From assembly GCA_947623875.1 (NCBI GenBank), contig CANQII010000007.1, positions 1-37,135 of the forward strand: a stretch of 37,135 nt of DNA, in the 5' to 3' direction. Of the stretch, positions 24,913-32,554 are shown one piece after another. Under the pieces are notes generated by a model. That model ran no database searches, was not told the origin of the DNA, and saw only the letters and a list, made by a program, of their open reading frames with translations. The DNA comes from an uncultured Oscillospiraceae bacterium. Its GTDB lineage: Bacteria > Bacillota > Clostridia > Oscillospirales > Oscillospiraceae. Positions within the stretch are counted from its first letter, which is position 1. Every line of letters starts with the position of its first letter. The position numbers were made by a program, and so were the translations under genes.

Positions 24913-26329
24913 TAGACAGGTCATGACAGCAGTTAAGAAAGATCCCAGCCAATGGTCTAAAAATGAGAGAGAAATCATGGATGAAATTCGGAATACCCTT
25001 CCGAATATGAATCCTAAATACAAGATGCCGACAGCAGACGGCTTCTTCCTTAACTACAGTTTTCTCAACGAGCTCATGCTGTATAGCCGGAATCCTGATT
25101 ACATTGCAACAGGGTTCCCTAGACAAGCAGCACAGCAGGCAATCAAGGAAGTAGTCCGTACCATGAAAGGCTTTTACGCTTCTCAACGGGAATACAAAAA
25201 AGAACCTGGAAAGTTCAATGGTCGTCCTAAACTGCCGCACTATCTAAAAAAGGGCGGTGAACACACTACAACCTTCACAAACCAGGACTGTGTAATCTAC
25301 AAGAATGATGATGGCACCAGCTATGCCAAACTGCCCAAGACCAATTTGCGTTGTGAACTTGGAACATTGCCGGAAGGTCTGAAGCTGAAGCAGGTGACCA
25401 TTAAGCCCTATCACAATATCTTTATCATGTCTTTCACCTTCGACTCTGCCAACGACATCTTTGCTCCTGTTTCTGAAGAACCGCAGCGGATCTGCGCCAT
25501 TGATATTGGTGTTGAGAATATCGTAACTATGACAAACAATGTCGGGGCTGGTCCCCTCATTGTTAAGGGCGGTGTAATCAAGAGCCAAAATCAGCTGTAC
25601 AACAAGAAGATGGCGAAGATCAAGAGCGAACAGACCAAAGGCACCAACAAGAAGTTTGTTTCGACTCCAGAGTCGGACAAGCTCTGCGTTAAGCGGAAGA
25701 ACCAGATGACGGACTTCATGCGGAAGACGGGAAAGCTGGTCATTACAACCTGCCAGGAGCATCAGATCGATACTATTGTCATCGGACATAACGATGGCTG
25801 GAAGCAGGAAGCCAACACCGGGAAGAAGAATAACCAGGAATTTGTACAGATCCCATTTGACCAGCTGATCCATACCATTACATATCTGGCGGAACGCCAG
25901 GGAATCCGCGTCATTGAGCGGGAGGAGAGTTATACTTCCAAAGCCTCTTTCCTGGATGGAGATCCGATCCCGACCTATGGTGATAAGGATATTCCTAAGT
26001 TCTCCGGTAAACGTGGCCCTACGATGTACCATGGGCACAAGAAGACACTGAAGAAGGACGGAAGTGGAAGCCCTGAGTATCGCGGTTTGTACAGAACCAA
26101 GAATGGTACTGTCATCAATTCCGATGTAAACGGCAGTGCCAACATCGGACGGAAGGCTTTTCCTGAACTGTTCACCGTAGAGAGTGTGAAGCTAACCGAT
26201 CCGACCATCATTCGGCATCCAGATTACGAGAACCGGAAGATCTTGCATGCCATACAACTTGCCTCACCAAGAGAGCCTAGCATGGCTGCTGCAAAACGCT
26301 CCGCCAGGAGAGCGCAAAAGTGCAAGTAA

Positions 26330-26436
26330 TCCTTTTAGGATAGAGTTTTGTGAATAGCTCTGAATCCCAAGTGACGGCTTAAGAAGCCCCGTCTGAAAGG
26401 ACGGTGCCCTTCTGTCCGTCAGGCGGGGTAATTCAC
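26330..26436 (+). ncRNA. IS605 right end and probable omega-RNA region
   Basis: Follows the tnpB stop directly. It contains hairpin 26387-26428 (CCCCGTCTGA against TCAGGCGGGG, with inner GGAC/GTCC) and ends TAATTCAC. In TnpB systems the guide RNA covers the 3' end of tnpB and the right end, with the guide taken from the flanking DNA beyond it. Here the guide would begin at 26437. The RNA limits are inferred from the family. Confidence 0.55.
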
Positions 26437-26568
26437 CCCTGGGACCCGATCACCCGGCAGGGCGGATACCTGGAGGTGGAGCTGCTGGAGGATGAGGGGC
26501 CGGACGAAGTCATGGTGCTCCCCATCTGTGCCGGCGGGAAGCCGTTGGGCGTGGTCTTTGACGATTGA
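26437..26568 (+). pseudogene. C-terminal fragment of a gene cut by the IS605 insertion
   Basis: An open frame without a start encodes PWDPITRQGGYLEVELLEDE... and ends KPLGVVFDD at 26568, followed by a perfect terminator. Codon use matches host genes. The 5' part must lie left of the insertion or be lost; a plus-strand frame up to about 20310 (DPVVEDVYLRVEMETLSSI) is a possible counterpart, but I could not show that the two belong together. Family unrecognised. Confidence 0.55.
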
Positions 26569-26596
26569 CCTGCGGAATCTGAACAACAATGCAATC

Positions 26597-26636
26597 CCAG
26601 GGCGGCGGCGAGCCTATCGCCGCCGCCCTGGTTTTT
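26597..26636 (+). terminator. Strong terminator after the gene fragment
   Basis: A 15-bp perfect GC-rich stem (26597-26611/26617-26631), 5-base loop, then TTTTT. Confidence 0.92.
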
Positions 26637-26651
26637 GGGGACATGGGCGGC

Positions 26652-26684
26652 AAAAAAGCGAGGGCAAATTGAATTTGCCCTCGC
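26652..26684 (-). terminator. Terminator of the AAA-ATPase/PD-(D/E)XK gene
   Basis: A 13-bp inverted repeat around one base (26658-26684). On the minus strand it is followed by TTTTTT. Confidence 0.88.
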
Positions 26685-26741
26685 CAGTGAATATCAGCTA
26701 TAACAGATGAAATAAAGGTTGCGGGTGAGTCCCTGTTGACA

Positions 26742-28577
26742 CTAGCAGCAAGAAGTTTTGGTGTCTAGCAATACCTTGCAGTTATCCCTGTAGCAGGCAA
26801 TGCCATAGCGCAATACTTTGGTGGCGCCATCGCGGAAAAACGCATCGGTATAGCGTTTTTCCTCAATCTGATGCAACGCTTCCTGTGCACCGGCTTCCAA
26901 ATCCTTGCTATCGAATTTCATCTCAATCACGACTGCAAGTTTCTTCTTGCAGAAAAACCCGAGATCGCAATATCCATCCCCAGACTGAATGTTGGAACGA
27001 ACTTTCCATTTGCTGTACAATAGGCCGAGGACTGTCCCGTGATAGAAATACTCTTTCTGCTGGTTTTGCGCAGACATATCTCTCGAGTTCATAACGTCAT
27101 GGAGGATTATTCTAAGGCGTTGCTCGACAGTATCGGGATCTCCCGAAGGAAAAGCAGCACAGAACTCAGATATTACGGTCGGGTTCGTATGGAAGGCAGT
27201 GTTTACCCACTGACTCAGCAGTTTGCCGAACAGTTGTCTGACTTCCCCGTTTGGGACTTTGAGTTCACATAGCTTTCCGCTATCAGCCGAGAAAGGATCG
27301 TCCTCGTCTACTTTCTCATCCTCATCCTCATCCGCATTCTCGTTTTCGTCCTCGATTTTGCTGCTTGCAATATCGCTCGCGATATGAACGTCGGCATCAT
27401 CTACATAGCTTTCAATCGTCAGGTATCCAGTGGTAACCAAGAGACTCCAGATGTTCTCTCCAAGTTCATTCAGTTCGCGATAAGTCAGTGCATTGGATAC
27501 GGTTTTTTGTATGGTCCCGCCTGCGAGAAGATGAATATAGTCTTTCTGGATGGAGACAGTGCTCGCTTGCAGCACGCGGATTAAAATGTCATTGTCGCTC
27601 GTGTCAGCCCAATAGTTTACGGGCGTGATGGACCGACCTTTTCTGCACTTGCCAACATATTTTATGATATCCCAGGGGCTATAAACATGCTCATTCCCAA
27701 AGCAGTAGCCGTCATACCATGCTCTTGCAGTATCAAGCACATTAGGAACGGAATAATACGCTAAAAGGTCCTTGACTTCCTCTTCAGTGAAGCCAAAATA
27801 CTCTGTAGAGAAGTTGTCCTCAAATCCCCACACTGAGATATTGTTCGTTCCAGTGAAAATGCTCTCTTTTGAAATGCGGAGGCACCCGGTGATCACCGAG
27901 AGCTTCAAGAATATATTCTCTTTCAGCAGGCTTTCAAACATGTCTTTTATTAAATCAACCATGTCGTCATAAAACCCGCCAAGGTAGGCTTTGTTGAGAG
28001 GGACACCATATTCGTCTATGAGCACTACGACATTTTTGCCGTAATGATCATGTAAAATTCTACAGATAGTGAACGGCGCGTTTACCAACAAAGCCTCGAA
28101 ATCCTCTGTTTTTTCGGGATAGTTATTTACGTTTAACAGCGCCATATAGGATTCCAGCAGTGCTTTGTCTTGGGGATCAATATCCTTTTCAGCGAGAAGA
28201 GGACGGAAGCTGACTGCGAGATTGCCGATTTTGGTAGCCAATGTCGTGAGTGCACCCCGGTAAGTTGTTGTATTAAAACCGGAGAGACTAAGCAGCATAA
28301 CTGGATATTGCCCCATATAGTTATCACAGAGTTCTTTTTCGTTCAGTATAGCGAGACCATCAAAAAGACTGCGTTCTGCCCCCAGAACAAAGAAGTTGCG
28401 CAGCATGTCGAGCATGAGGGACTTGCCGAATCTGCGGGGACGCGTAATGAGATTTACAGTGTGATTAGCATCCAGAAGTTCCTTGATAATCATGGTCTTA
28501 TCGACATAGTAATTGCCCTCTGAGATCAGGGTGGAAAAGTATTGTGTGCCTGCCTTCAGGTTTTTTTGCTTTTCCAT
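26742..28577 (-). CDS. AAA-ATPase-like / PD-(D/E)XK nuclease-fold protein
   Basis: 611 residues. The AAA-ATPase-like domain (PF09820 type) has P-loop variant RPRRFGKS (46-53) and Walker B VVVLIDEYGVPL (~183-194). The C-terminal DUF1703-type nuclease fold has GDGYCDLGFF (Asp538) and VVIEMKF (Glu552, Lys554). A highly acidic linker (ENENADEDEDEKVDEDD) separates the halves. These proteins are abundant in gut bacteria, often in many copies; no activity is firmly assigned, and roles in DNA mobility or defence are guesses. Start at 28577 with AAAGGAGG 7 bases upstream. It is a single-gene unit with its own promoter and terminator. Confidence 0.9.
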   Translation of the reverse strand: MEKQKNLKAGTQYFSTLISEGNYYVDKTMIIKELLDANHTVNLITRPRRFGKSLMLDMLRNFFVLGAERSLFDGLAILNEKELCDNYMGQYPVMLLSLSGFNTTTYRGALTTLATKIGNLAVSFRPLLAEKDIDPQDKALLESYMALLNVNNYPEKTEDFEALLVNAPFTICRILHDHYGKNVVVLIDEYGVPLNKAYLGGFYDDMVDLIKDMFESLLKENIFLKLSVITGCLRISKESIFTGTNNISVWGFEDNFSTEYFGFTEEEVKDLLAYYSVPNVLDTARAWYDGYCFGNEHVYSPWDIIKYVGKCRKGRSITPVNYWADTSDNDILIRVLQASTVSIQKDYIHLLAGGTIQKTVSNALTYRELNELGENIWSLLVTTGYLTIESYVDDADVHIASDIASSKIEDENENADEDEDEKVDEDDPFSADSGKLCELKVPNGEVRQLFGKLLSQWVNTAFHTNPTVISEFCAAFPSGDPDTVEQRLRIILHDVMNSRDMSAQNQQKEYFYHGTVLGLLYSKWKVRSNIQSGDGYCDLGFFCKKKLAVVIEMKFDSKDLEAGAQEALHQIEEKRYTDAFFRDGATKVLRYGIACYRDNCKVLLDTKTSCC

Positions 28578-28614
28578 GACGCGCCCTCCTTTCAGTATCT
28601 TATTACCCACATTC

Positions 28615-28643
28615 ATTCTAGCACAAAGGCTGCTGGATGTCCA
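28615..28643 (-). promoter_or_regulatory. Promoter of the AAA-ATPase/PD-(D/E)XK gene
   Basis: On the minus strand, TGGACA (28638-28643), 17-base spacer, TAGAAT (28615-28620). Confidence 0.75.
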
Positions 28644-28754
28644 ACGCTTTTTCTGATGCACAGAGATTATTTTTGCCTTGCTGATACTTCTCCGGAAACT
28701 GACAAAAGACCGCAGAAAAGACATGCCTGATTGTCCGAAAAGTTGGCCATCCCG

Positions 28755-28784
28755 TTGACAGCCCCTCCCCATCTGCAGTACAAT
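28755..28784 (+). promoter_or_regulatory. Upstream promoter of the sulfur locus leader
   Basis: Perfect TTGACA (28755-28760), 18-base spacer, TACAAT (28779-28784). Its surroundings resemble the second promoter at 29011 (both TTGACAG, C-rich spacer, TA-AATC), suggesting duplication. Confidence 0.65.
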
Positions 28785-28792
28785 CCCACCCT

Positions 28793-28878
28793 GCAGGCGG
28801 GCCAGTATGCCGATCCTTGGGGATGCAAAATGGGGATCGGAATGACGGCAGGGGAGCAGAATCCCCGCAATTGCCTGC
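28793..28878 (+). ncRNA. Putative structured RNA, three-way junction, class unknown
   Basis: Just after the promoter at 28755. Closing stem GCAGGC (28793-28798) with GCCTGC (28873-28878); arm CCGATCC/GGATCGG (28810-28816/28834-28840); arm GGGGA/TCCCC (28851-28855/28862-28866). It matches no riboswitch I can name (not SAM-I, T-box or cobalamin). It could be a leader element of the sulfur locus or a separate small RNA. Positions 28879-29010 show nothing further. Confidence 0.35.
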
Positions 28879-29010
28879 TTTGAGACGGATTATCCAAATA
28901 CTGGCGCGAAATTGGCTGAAAACGCCTCAAAACGGAACATGTCTGTGCATAGTGGAGAAACTTTATCGAGTGAAAGCGTGAAATTTTGGACGTTCCCCGT
29001 GATTTTCCTG

Positions 29011-29039
29011 TTGACAGACCCACCTTCATGCGGTAGAAT
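29011..29039 (+). promoter_or_regulatory. Proximal promoter of the O-acetylhomoserine sulfhydrylase gene
   Basis: Perfect TTGACA (29011-29016), 17-base spacer, TAGAAT (29034-29039). Confidence 0.8.
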
Positions 29040-29046
29040 CAAAACC

Positions 29047-29063
29047 AACCTACCAAGTAGGTT
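29047..29063 (+). promoter_or_regulatory. Inverted-repeat operator at the transcription start
   Basis: AACCTAC-CAA-GTAGGTT, perfect 7-bp arms, centred about 16 bases after the -10, where bound protein would block transcription. The Rrf2 regulator at 31227 is the obvious candidate. Confidence 0.65.
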
Positions 29064-29114
29064 AATGGAGGAAGCCGATTCCGGCTCCTAGCCCCGTGAA
29101 GGCAGGTATCCCTG

Positions 29115-29234
29115 ATGAAGAACTACTTTGAGACGCTTGTGCGGCAGAATTACCGTTTCGGACGAATGTGCTGTTGGCTCTGCTCTACCCATACCCCAGC
29201 CCCATCAACCAACAACACAAACAACGAAAGGTGA
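29115..29234 (+). CDS. 39-residue leader peptide with Cys cluster
   Basis: ATG at 29115, TGA at 29232-29234. It begins MKNYFETLVRQNYRFGR and continues MCCWLCSTHTP; three Cys codons fall at 29169-29174 and 29181-29183 next to a single Trp. The stop codon lies inside AAAGGTGA, the ribosome site of the sulfhydrylase gene, so ribosomes that finish or stall on the leader would change access to that site. Cysteine-responsive leader peptides are known upstream of sulfur genes in actinobacteria; this would be an analogous case. Its own ribosome site is weak (CAGG 8 bases upstream). Confidence 0.6.
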   Translation: MKNYFETLVRQNYRFGRMCCWLCSTHTPAPSTNNTNNER

Positions 29235-29239
29235 TTATC

Positions 29240-30529
29240 ATGTCAAAATACAAGTTTGAAACCCTGCAGCTCCATGTGGGCCAGGAGAACCCCGATCCCG
29301 CCACCGACGCCCGTGCGGTGCCCATCTACGCCACTACCTCCTATGTGTTCCACAACTGCGAGCACGCCGCCGCCCGCTTCGGCCTTGCCGACGCCGGCAA
29401 CATCTACGGCCGTCTCACTAACTCCACCCAGGACGTTCTGGAGCAGCGGGTGGCCGCTCTGGAAGGCGGTGTAGGTGCCCTGGCTGTGGCCTCTGGCGCA
29501 GCTGCCATCTCCTATGTGCTGGAGGCACTGGGCGCGAACGGCGGACACTTTGTCTCCCAGAAGACCATCTACGGCGGCAGCTACAACCTGCTGGCCCACA
29601 CCTTGCCGGGCTTTGGCATCACCGCCTCCTTCGTGAACATCCACGATCTCGCCGAGGTAGAGGCCGCCATCCAGGAGAACACCCGGGCCATCTACATCGA
29701 GACCCTGGGCAACCCCAACAGCGACATCCCGGACATCGACGCCTTGGCCGAGCTGGCCCACAAGTACGGCCTGCCCCTGGTAGTGGACAACACCTTCGGC
29801 ACGCCGTATCTGATCCGGCCCATCGAGCACGGCGCGGACATCGTGGTGCACTCCGCCACCAAGTTCCTGGGCGGCCACGGTACCACCCTGGGCGGCATCA
29901 TCGTGGACTCCGGCAACTTTGACTGGGCTGCCAGCGGCAAGTATCCCGCCATCGCAGAACCCAACCCCAGCTATCACGGGATCTCCTTTGTGAAAGCCGT
30001 GGGCCCCGCTGCCTTTGTGACCTACATCCGTGCCGTCATCCTGCGGGACACCGGCGCCACCATCTCTCCCTTCGCCGCCTTCCTGCTCCTGCAGGGCATC
30101 GAGACTCTGTCTCTCCGTCTGGAGCGGCACGCAGAGAACACCGCCAAGGTGGTGGATTTCCTGGTGAAGCATCCTCTGGTGGAGCATGTGAACCACCCGT
30201 CTCTGCCGGATCACCCGGATCACGCCCTCTATGAGAAATACTTCCCCAACGGCGGCGGCTCTATCTTCACCTTCGAGATCAAGGGCGGGGTGAAGGAGGC
30301 ACACACCTTCATAGACAACCTGAAGATCTTCTCTCTGCTGGCCAACGTGGCAGATGTGAAGAGCCTGGTGATCCACCCGGCCACCACTACCCATAGCCAG
30401 CTGAACGAAGAGGAGCTGGCGGACCAGGGAATCAAACCCAACACGATCCGCCTCTCCATCGGCACCGAGCATATCGACGACATCCTGGCAGACCTGCAGG
30501 CCGGTTTTGACGCCGTCCAGCAAGCCTGA
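29240..30529 (+). CDS. metY: O-acetylhomoserine aminocarboxypropyltransferase (sulfhydrylase)
   Basis: 429 residues, PLP-dependent Cys/Met metabolism family. It makes homocysteine from O-acetylhomoserine and sulfide (or methionine with methanethiol) in the cytoplasm. Motifs: YATTSYVFHNCEHAAARF, IYGRLTNSTQDVLEQR, ETLGNPNSDIPD, VVDNTFGTP and the PLP lysine in HSATKFLGGHGT (Lys208). The length fits MetY/CysD proteins. The ATG at 29240 follows AAAGGTGA by 6 bases; an upstream in-frame start at 29168 falls within the leader ORF and has no ribosome site. It is regulated by the leader described above. Confidence 0.93.
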   Translation: MSKYKFETLQLHVGQENPDPATDARAVPIYATTSYVFHNCEHAAARFGLADAGNIYGRLTNSTQDVLEQRVAALEGGVGALAVASGAAAISYVLEALGANGGHFVSQKTIYGGSYNLLAHTLPGFGITASFVNIHDLAEVEAAIQENTRAIYIETLGNPNSDIPDIDALAELAHKYGLPLVVDNTFGTPYLIRPIEHGADIVVHSATKFLGGHGTTLGGIIVDSGNFDWAASGKYPAIAEPNPSYHGISFVKAVGPAAFVTYIRAVILRDTGATISPFAAFLLLQGIETLSLRLERHAENTAKVVDFLVKHPLVEHVNHPSLPDHPDHALYEKYFPNGGGSIFTFEIKGGVKEAHTFIDNLKIFSLLANVADVKSLVIHPATTTHSQLNEEELADQGIKPNTIRLSIGTEHIDDILADLQAGFDAVQQA

Positions 30530-30544
30530 GCACCGTTCCAAAAG

Positions 30545-30594
30545 AGATCTGCGCCTCGGAGGCTGTTCTGGGGGAACTGCCGGGGCGCAGATCT
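30545..30594 (+). terminator. Stem-loop between metY and the ECF gene
   Basis: An 11-bp perfect stem (30545-30555/30584-30594) with a 28-base loop and no T-run. It could be an mRNA stabiliser or a weak terminator; read-through into the ECF gene is likely. Confidence 0.45.
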
Positions 30595-30628
30595 GCTCCA
30601 ACGCGCAAATTAAAAAGGAGAATGCATC

Positions 30629-31162
30629 TTGTCCCAGCAAAACACCCCCAAGGCCAAGTACACCGCATATTGGGTGTGCAGTACGGCCGTCTTCATGGCC
30701 CTGAACATCGCCATGAGTTCTTTTGGCATCCCCGTCCCTGGCGGGCACCTGTACCTCTGCGACGTGGTGATCGTAACGGCGTCCATTCTGCTGGATCCGC
30801 TGGCCGCCTTCGCCGTAGGTGGCATCGGTTCCTTCCTGGGAGACCTGCTGTTCTATCCCGCGCCCATGTTCGTGTCTCTCGTTACCCACGGGCTGCAGGC
30901 GGTGGTGATCTCCGTCTTCTCCCACCATGTGATGCAGAAGAAACCGGTGCTGGCCTCCACCATCGGGACCCTCATCGGCGCCGTGATCATGGTGGTGGGA
31001 TACACCCTGGGCAAGATCTATGTGTACAGCACCTTTGAGTACGCCATGCTCAAGCTGCCCTATGAGATCGCCCAGGCGGCCATCGGCGTTGCAGGCGGCC
31101 TGCTTCTCTGCTGGAAGGCCGGCTTTGTAAAGCTGTATCAGAAGCTGGCAAAGAAGCAGTGA
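30629..31162 (+). CDS. ECF transporter substrate-binding (S) component
   Basis: 177 residues with five to six hydrophobic helices and the N-terminal amphipathic part usual in ECF S proteins. STAVFMALNIAMSSFGIPVP and PLAAFAVGGIGSFLGDLLFY match the family pattern. It captures a vitamin or similar nutrient and works with a shared ECF ATPase/T-protein module not in this window. The start is TTG at 30629, supported by AAAAAGGAG 8 bases upstream; no in-frame ATG is nearby. Position between metY and an Rrf2 gene suggests a sulfur-linked substrate, as a guess only. Confidence 0.85.
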   Translation: MSQQNTPKAKYTAYWVCSTAVFMALNIAMSSFGIPVPGGHLYLCDVVIVTASILLDPLAAFAVGGIGSFLGDLLFYPAPMFVSLVTHGLQAVVISVFSHHVMQKKPVLASTIGTLIGAVIMVVGYTLGKIYVYSTFEYAMLKLPYEIAQAAIGVAGGLLLCWKAGFVKLYQKLAKKQ

Positions 31163-31226
31163 TTGGAAAGCGATCCCTTTTCCCGGCATCTGCTCTATAG
31201 TTCGAGAGACTGAGGTGGACCATCCC

Positions 31227-31649
31227 ATGCTGATATCCACAAGAGGACGCTACGCCCTCCGGGTCCTGGCGGACCTGGCAGAGCACGCCGGGAACGGCTA
31301 TGTGCCCATGAAGGAGATCGCAGAGCGCCAGGGGATCTCCCTGAAGTACCTAGAGCGGATCCTCCCCGTCCTTACGAAAAACGGGATCATTGAGGGCCTC
31401 CAGGGCAAGACAGGAGGATATCGTTTGCTGGTCCAGCCGGAGGAGTGCCGGGTAGGGGACGTGCTCCGGCTCACCGAGGGTGACCTGGCCCCAGTGGCAT
31501 GTCTGGAGTGCGGTGCGAAACCCTGTGAGCGGGCCTCCATCTGCTGTACCCTCCCCATGTGGACCGAGTTCCACCAGCTCATCAACACCTTTTTAGACAG
31601 CAAGACCTTGGCAGACATTGTCCGGGGAGATCCGGCCAACGCATTATAA
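31227..31649 (+). CDS. Rrf2 family transcriptional regulator with Cys-rich C-terminus
   Basis: 140 residues. The Rrf2 winged helix starts MLISTRGRYALRVLADLAEH and includes ISLKYLERILPVL and GKTGGYRL. The C-terminal part holds five Cys in CLECGAKPCERASICC (residues 92-107), near the positions where IscR binds an Fe-S cluster. Relatives include CymR, the cysteine-metabolism repressor of Firmicutes. The ATG at 31227 has GAGGTGG 8 bases upstream; a GTG at 31215 is possible but less likely. It probably binds the operator at 29047-29063 and senses cysteine status or an Fe-S cluster. Confidence 0.9.
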   Translation: MLISTRGRYALRVLADLAEHAGNGYVPMKEIAERQGISLKYLERILPVLTKNGIIEGLQGKTGGYRLLVQPEECRVGDVLRLTEGDLAPVACLECGAKPCERASICCTLPMWTEFHQLINTFLDSKTLADIVRGDPANAL

Positions 31650-31663
31650 CATCGCCCTGCACG

Positions 31664-31710
31664 AGAAGCCCGCCAGCATCTGTTCCCTCAGATGCCGGCG
31701 GGCTTCTTTG
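31664..31710 (+). terminator. Terminator after the Rrf2 gene
   Basis: Long stem AGAAGCCCGCC...GGCGGGCTTCT at 31664-31707 including inner GCATCTG/CAGATGC, then TTTG. It may also serve the converging minus-strand gene ending at 31717. Confidence 0.85.
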
Positions 31711-31716
31711 TCTTCT

Positions 31717-31905
31717 TTAGGGGGTGCCTTTGGCGTTCTGCAGTTTCTGTCGTTCCGCTGTGTACTTCGTCTGCTGGGATCCCGTGAGCATCTTGTCTAC
31801 TTCTCTCCCCAGCTTCAGGAGCTCCTGAAATTGCAAACGGACCTCTTCCGGGTCCACACGCTGCGGTTCCTTCTGAATCGGTTGGGTTTGTTTGCTGTTT
31901 TCCAC
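31717..31905 (-). CDS. Small basic helical protein, unrecognised
   Basis: 62 residues from a GTG at 31905 with AGAGGAGG 9 bases upstream; the ATG at 31974 has no ribosome site. Highly polar: QKEPQRVDPEEVRLQFQ then LLKLGREVDKMLTGSQQTK. It has no membrane segment. It is last in a minus-strand run of four short genes. Confidence 0.6.
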   Translation of the reverse strand: MENSKQTQPIQKEPQRVDPEEVRLQFQELLKLGREVDKMLTGSQQTKYTAERQKLQNAKGTP

Positions 31906-31984
31906 TTGTCTGTGCCTCCTCTGTGATGCAGGGTTGGTGCCGTCCTCTGCCGGTGCCGGATATACAGGCTGCATGGACGGGCTG

Positions 31985-32215
31985 CTACTTGTCTTCCTTC
32001 AGGGATTGTATGGCAAGGACTGCGCCGAATACCGCGATGGCATAGAACAGGATTACGATGTACCCGTCCGCACGCCCGAATCCCACAACGGGGAAGAGGT
32101 TCAGAAGGGTGCTCCAGGCTGCCGGCTCCACCAGGTTGCTGAATGCCAGCAGCCAGCCGGTGCCGCAGATCCCGCCAAACAACATGAGGGTACAGCCGAA
32201 GATCAGTTTTTTCAT
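31985..32215 (-). CDS. Small membrane protein, 76 residues
   Basis: ATG at 32215 with AAAGGAG 9 bases upstream. Two hydrophobic segments (LIFGCTLMLFGGICGTGWLL and IVILFYAIAVFGAVLAI) separated by a short loop; C-terminus is charged (SLKEDK). Family not recognised; similar short proteins accompany DUF6199/DUF6440 genes in gut Clostridia. Confidence 0.65.
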   Translation of the reverse strand: MKKLIFGCTLMLFGGICGTGWLLAFSNLVEPAAWSTLLNLFPVVGFGRADGYIVILFYAIAVFGAVLAIQSLKEDK

Positions 32216-32290
32216 ACGATCAGGCTCCTTTGCGGAAATTGGTAGGACAACCGCATGCAGCGGCAGATGGGCGGACAAGACGGGAAGGGC

Positions 32291-32497
32291 TCAATGCTGA
32301 AAGAAGAGATAAACCAGGCATGCCACCCCAAAGACCAGAAACACGATGCCACCAAACCGGGTGTCCTTGAGATAGAAATCTGAGGGCTCAGAGTCCGTGC
32401 TGGACTTCCAGCGCTCTGTGAGGTCATAGAAGCCTTCCGGATTGAGAAACAGGAACAGTCCGAACGCGATGAGAAAGATACAGAGGATGACGTACAT
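32291..32497 (-). CDS. DUF6199-like small membrane protein
   Basis: 68 residues from the ATG at 32497 (GGAGG 8 bases upstream). Two hydrophobic helices flank the motif NPEGFYDLTERWKSSTDSEP and DFYLKDTRFGGI, which matches DUF6199. Function unknown. Confidence 0.8.
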   Translation of the reverse strand: MYVILCIFLIAFGLFLFLNPEGFYDLTERWKSSTDSEPSDFYLKDTRFGGIVFLVFGVACLVYLFFQH

Positions 32498-32554
32498 TTC
32501 AGATACCTCCAAGCCTGATTTGTTGCTTCACCTGCACGCCTTGGCGGCGTGCGC

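Larger units (their letters stand above)
20883..26329 (+). pseudogene. tnpB: TnpB RNA-guided nuclease gene, split by a 3.9-kb transposon
   Basis: Codons 1-38 (MSYYVYNLQISVKSPLRNYC...) are at 20883-20997; the rest resumes at 24915. Joining across a single TA gives ...ALFRTRQVMTAVKK... with no frame change and 509 codons. The RuvC acids are visible: AIDIGVENIV, REESYTSK and NSDVNGSANIG. The four-Cys zinc finger usual between the second and third motifs is absent; instead there is a Cys-free insert with GDKDIPKFSGKRG. The downstream part has an in-frame ATG at 24923 but no ribosome site, so little protein is expected. Confidence 0.9.
20313..26436. mobile_element. IS200/IS605-type element, interrupted by a nested transposon
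   Basis: Divergent tnpA (20332-20794, minus) and tnpB (from 20883, plus) with hairpin ends. The sequence CCCCGTCTGAAAG occurs near both ends (20313-20325 and 26387-26399) in the same orientation. The right end is hairpin 26387-26428 followed by TAATTCAC. The left boundary is approximate, because this group makes no target duplication. Without the 3.9-kb insert it would be about 2.2 kb. The tnpA frameshift means it probably cannot move by itself. Confidence 0.85.

Noticed and set aside
28793-28878. SAM-I riboswitch or T-box before metY
   Set aside because: The conserved blocks of these RNAs (for T-box, the GGTGGNACCGCG element) are absent; only a generic three-way junction is seen.
29243-31240. 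A 665-residue minus-strand frame across metY and the ECF gene
   Set aside because: His/Gly/Val-rich shadow of a conserved PLP enzyme; no start signal.
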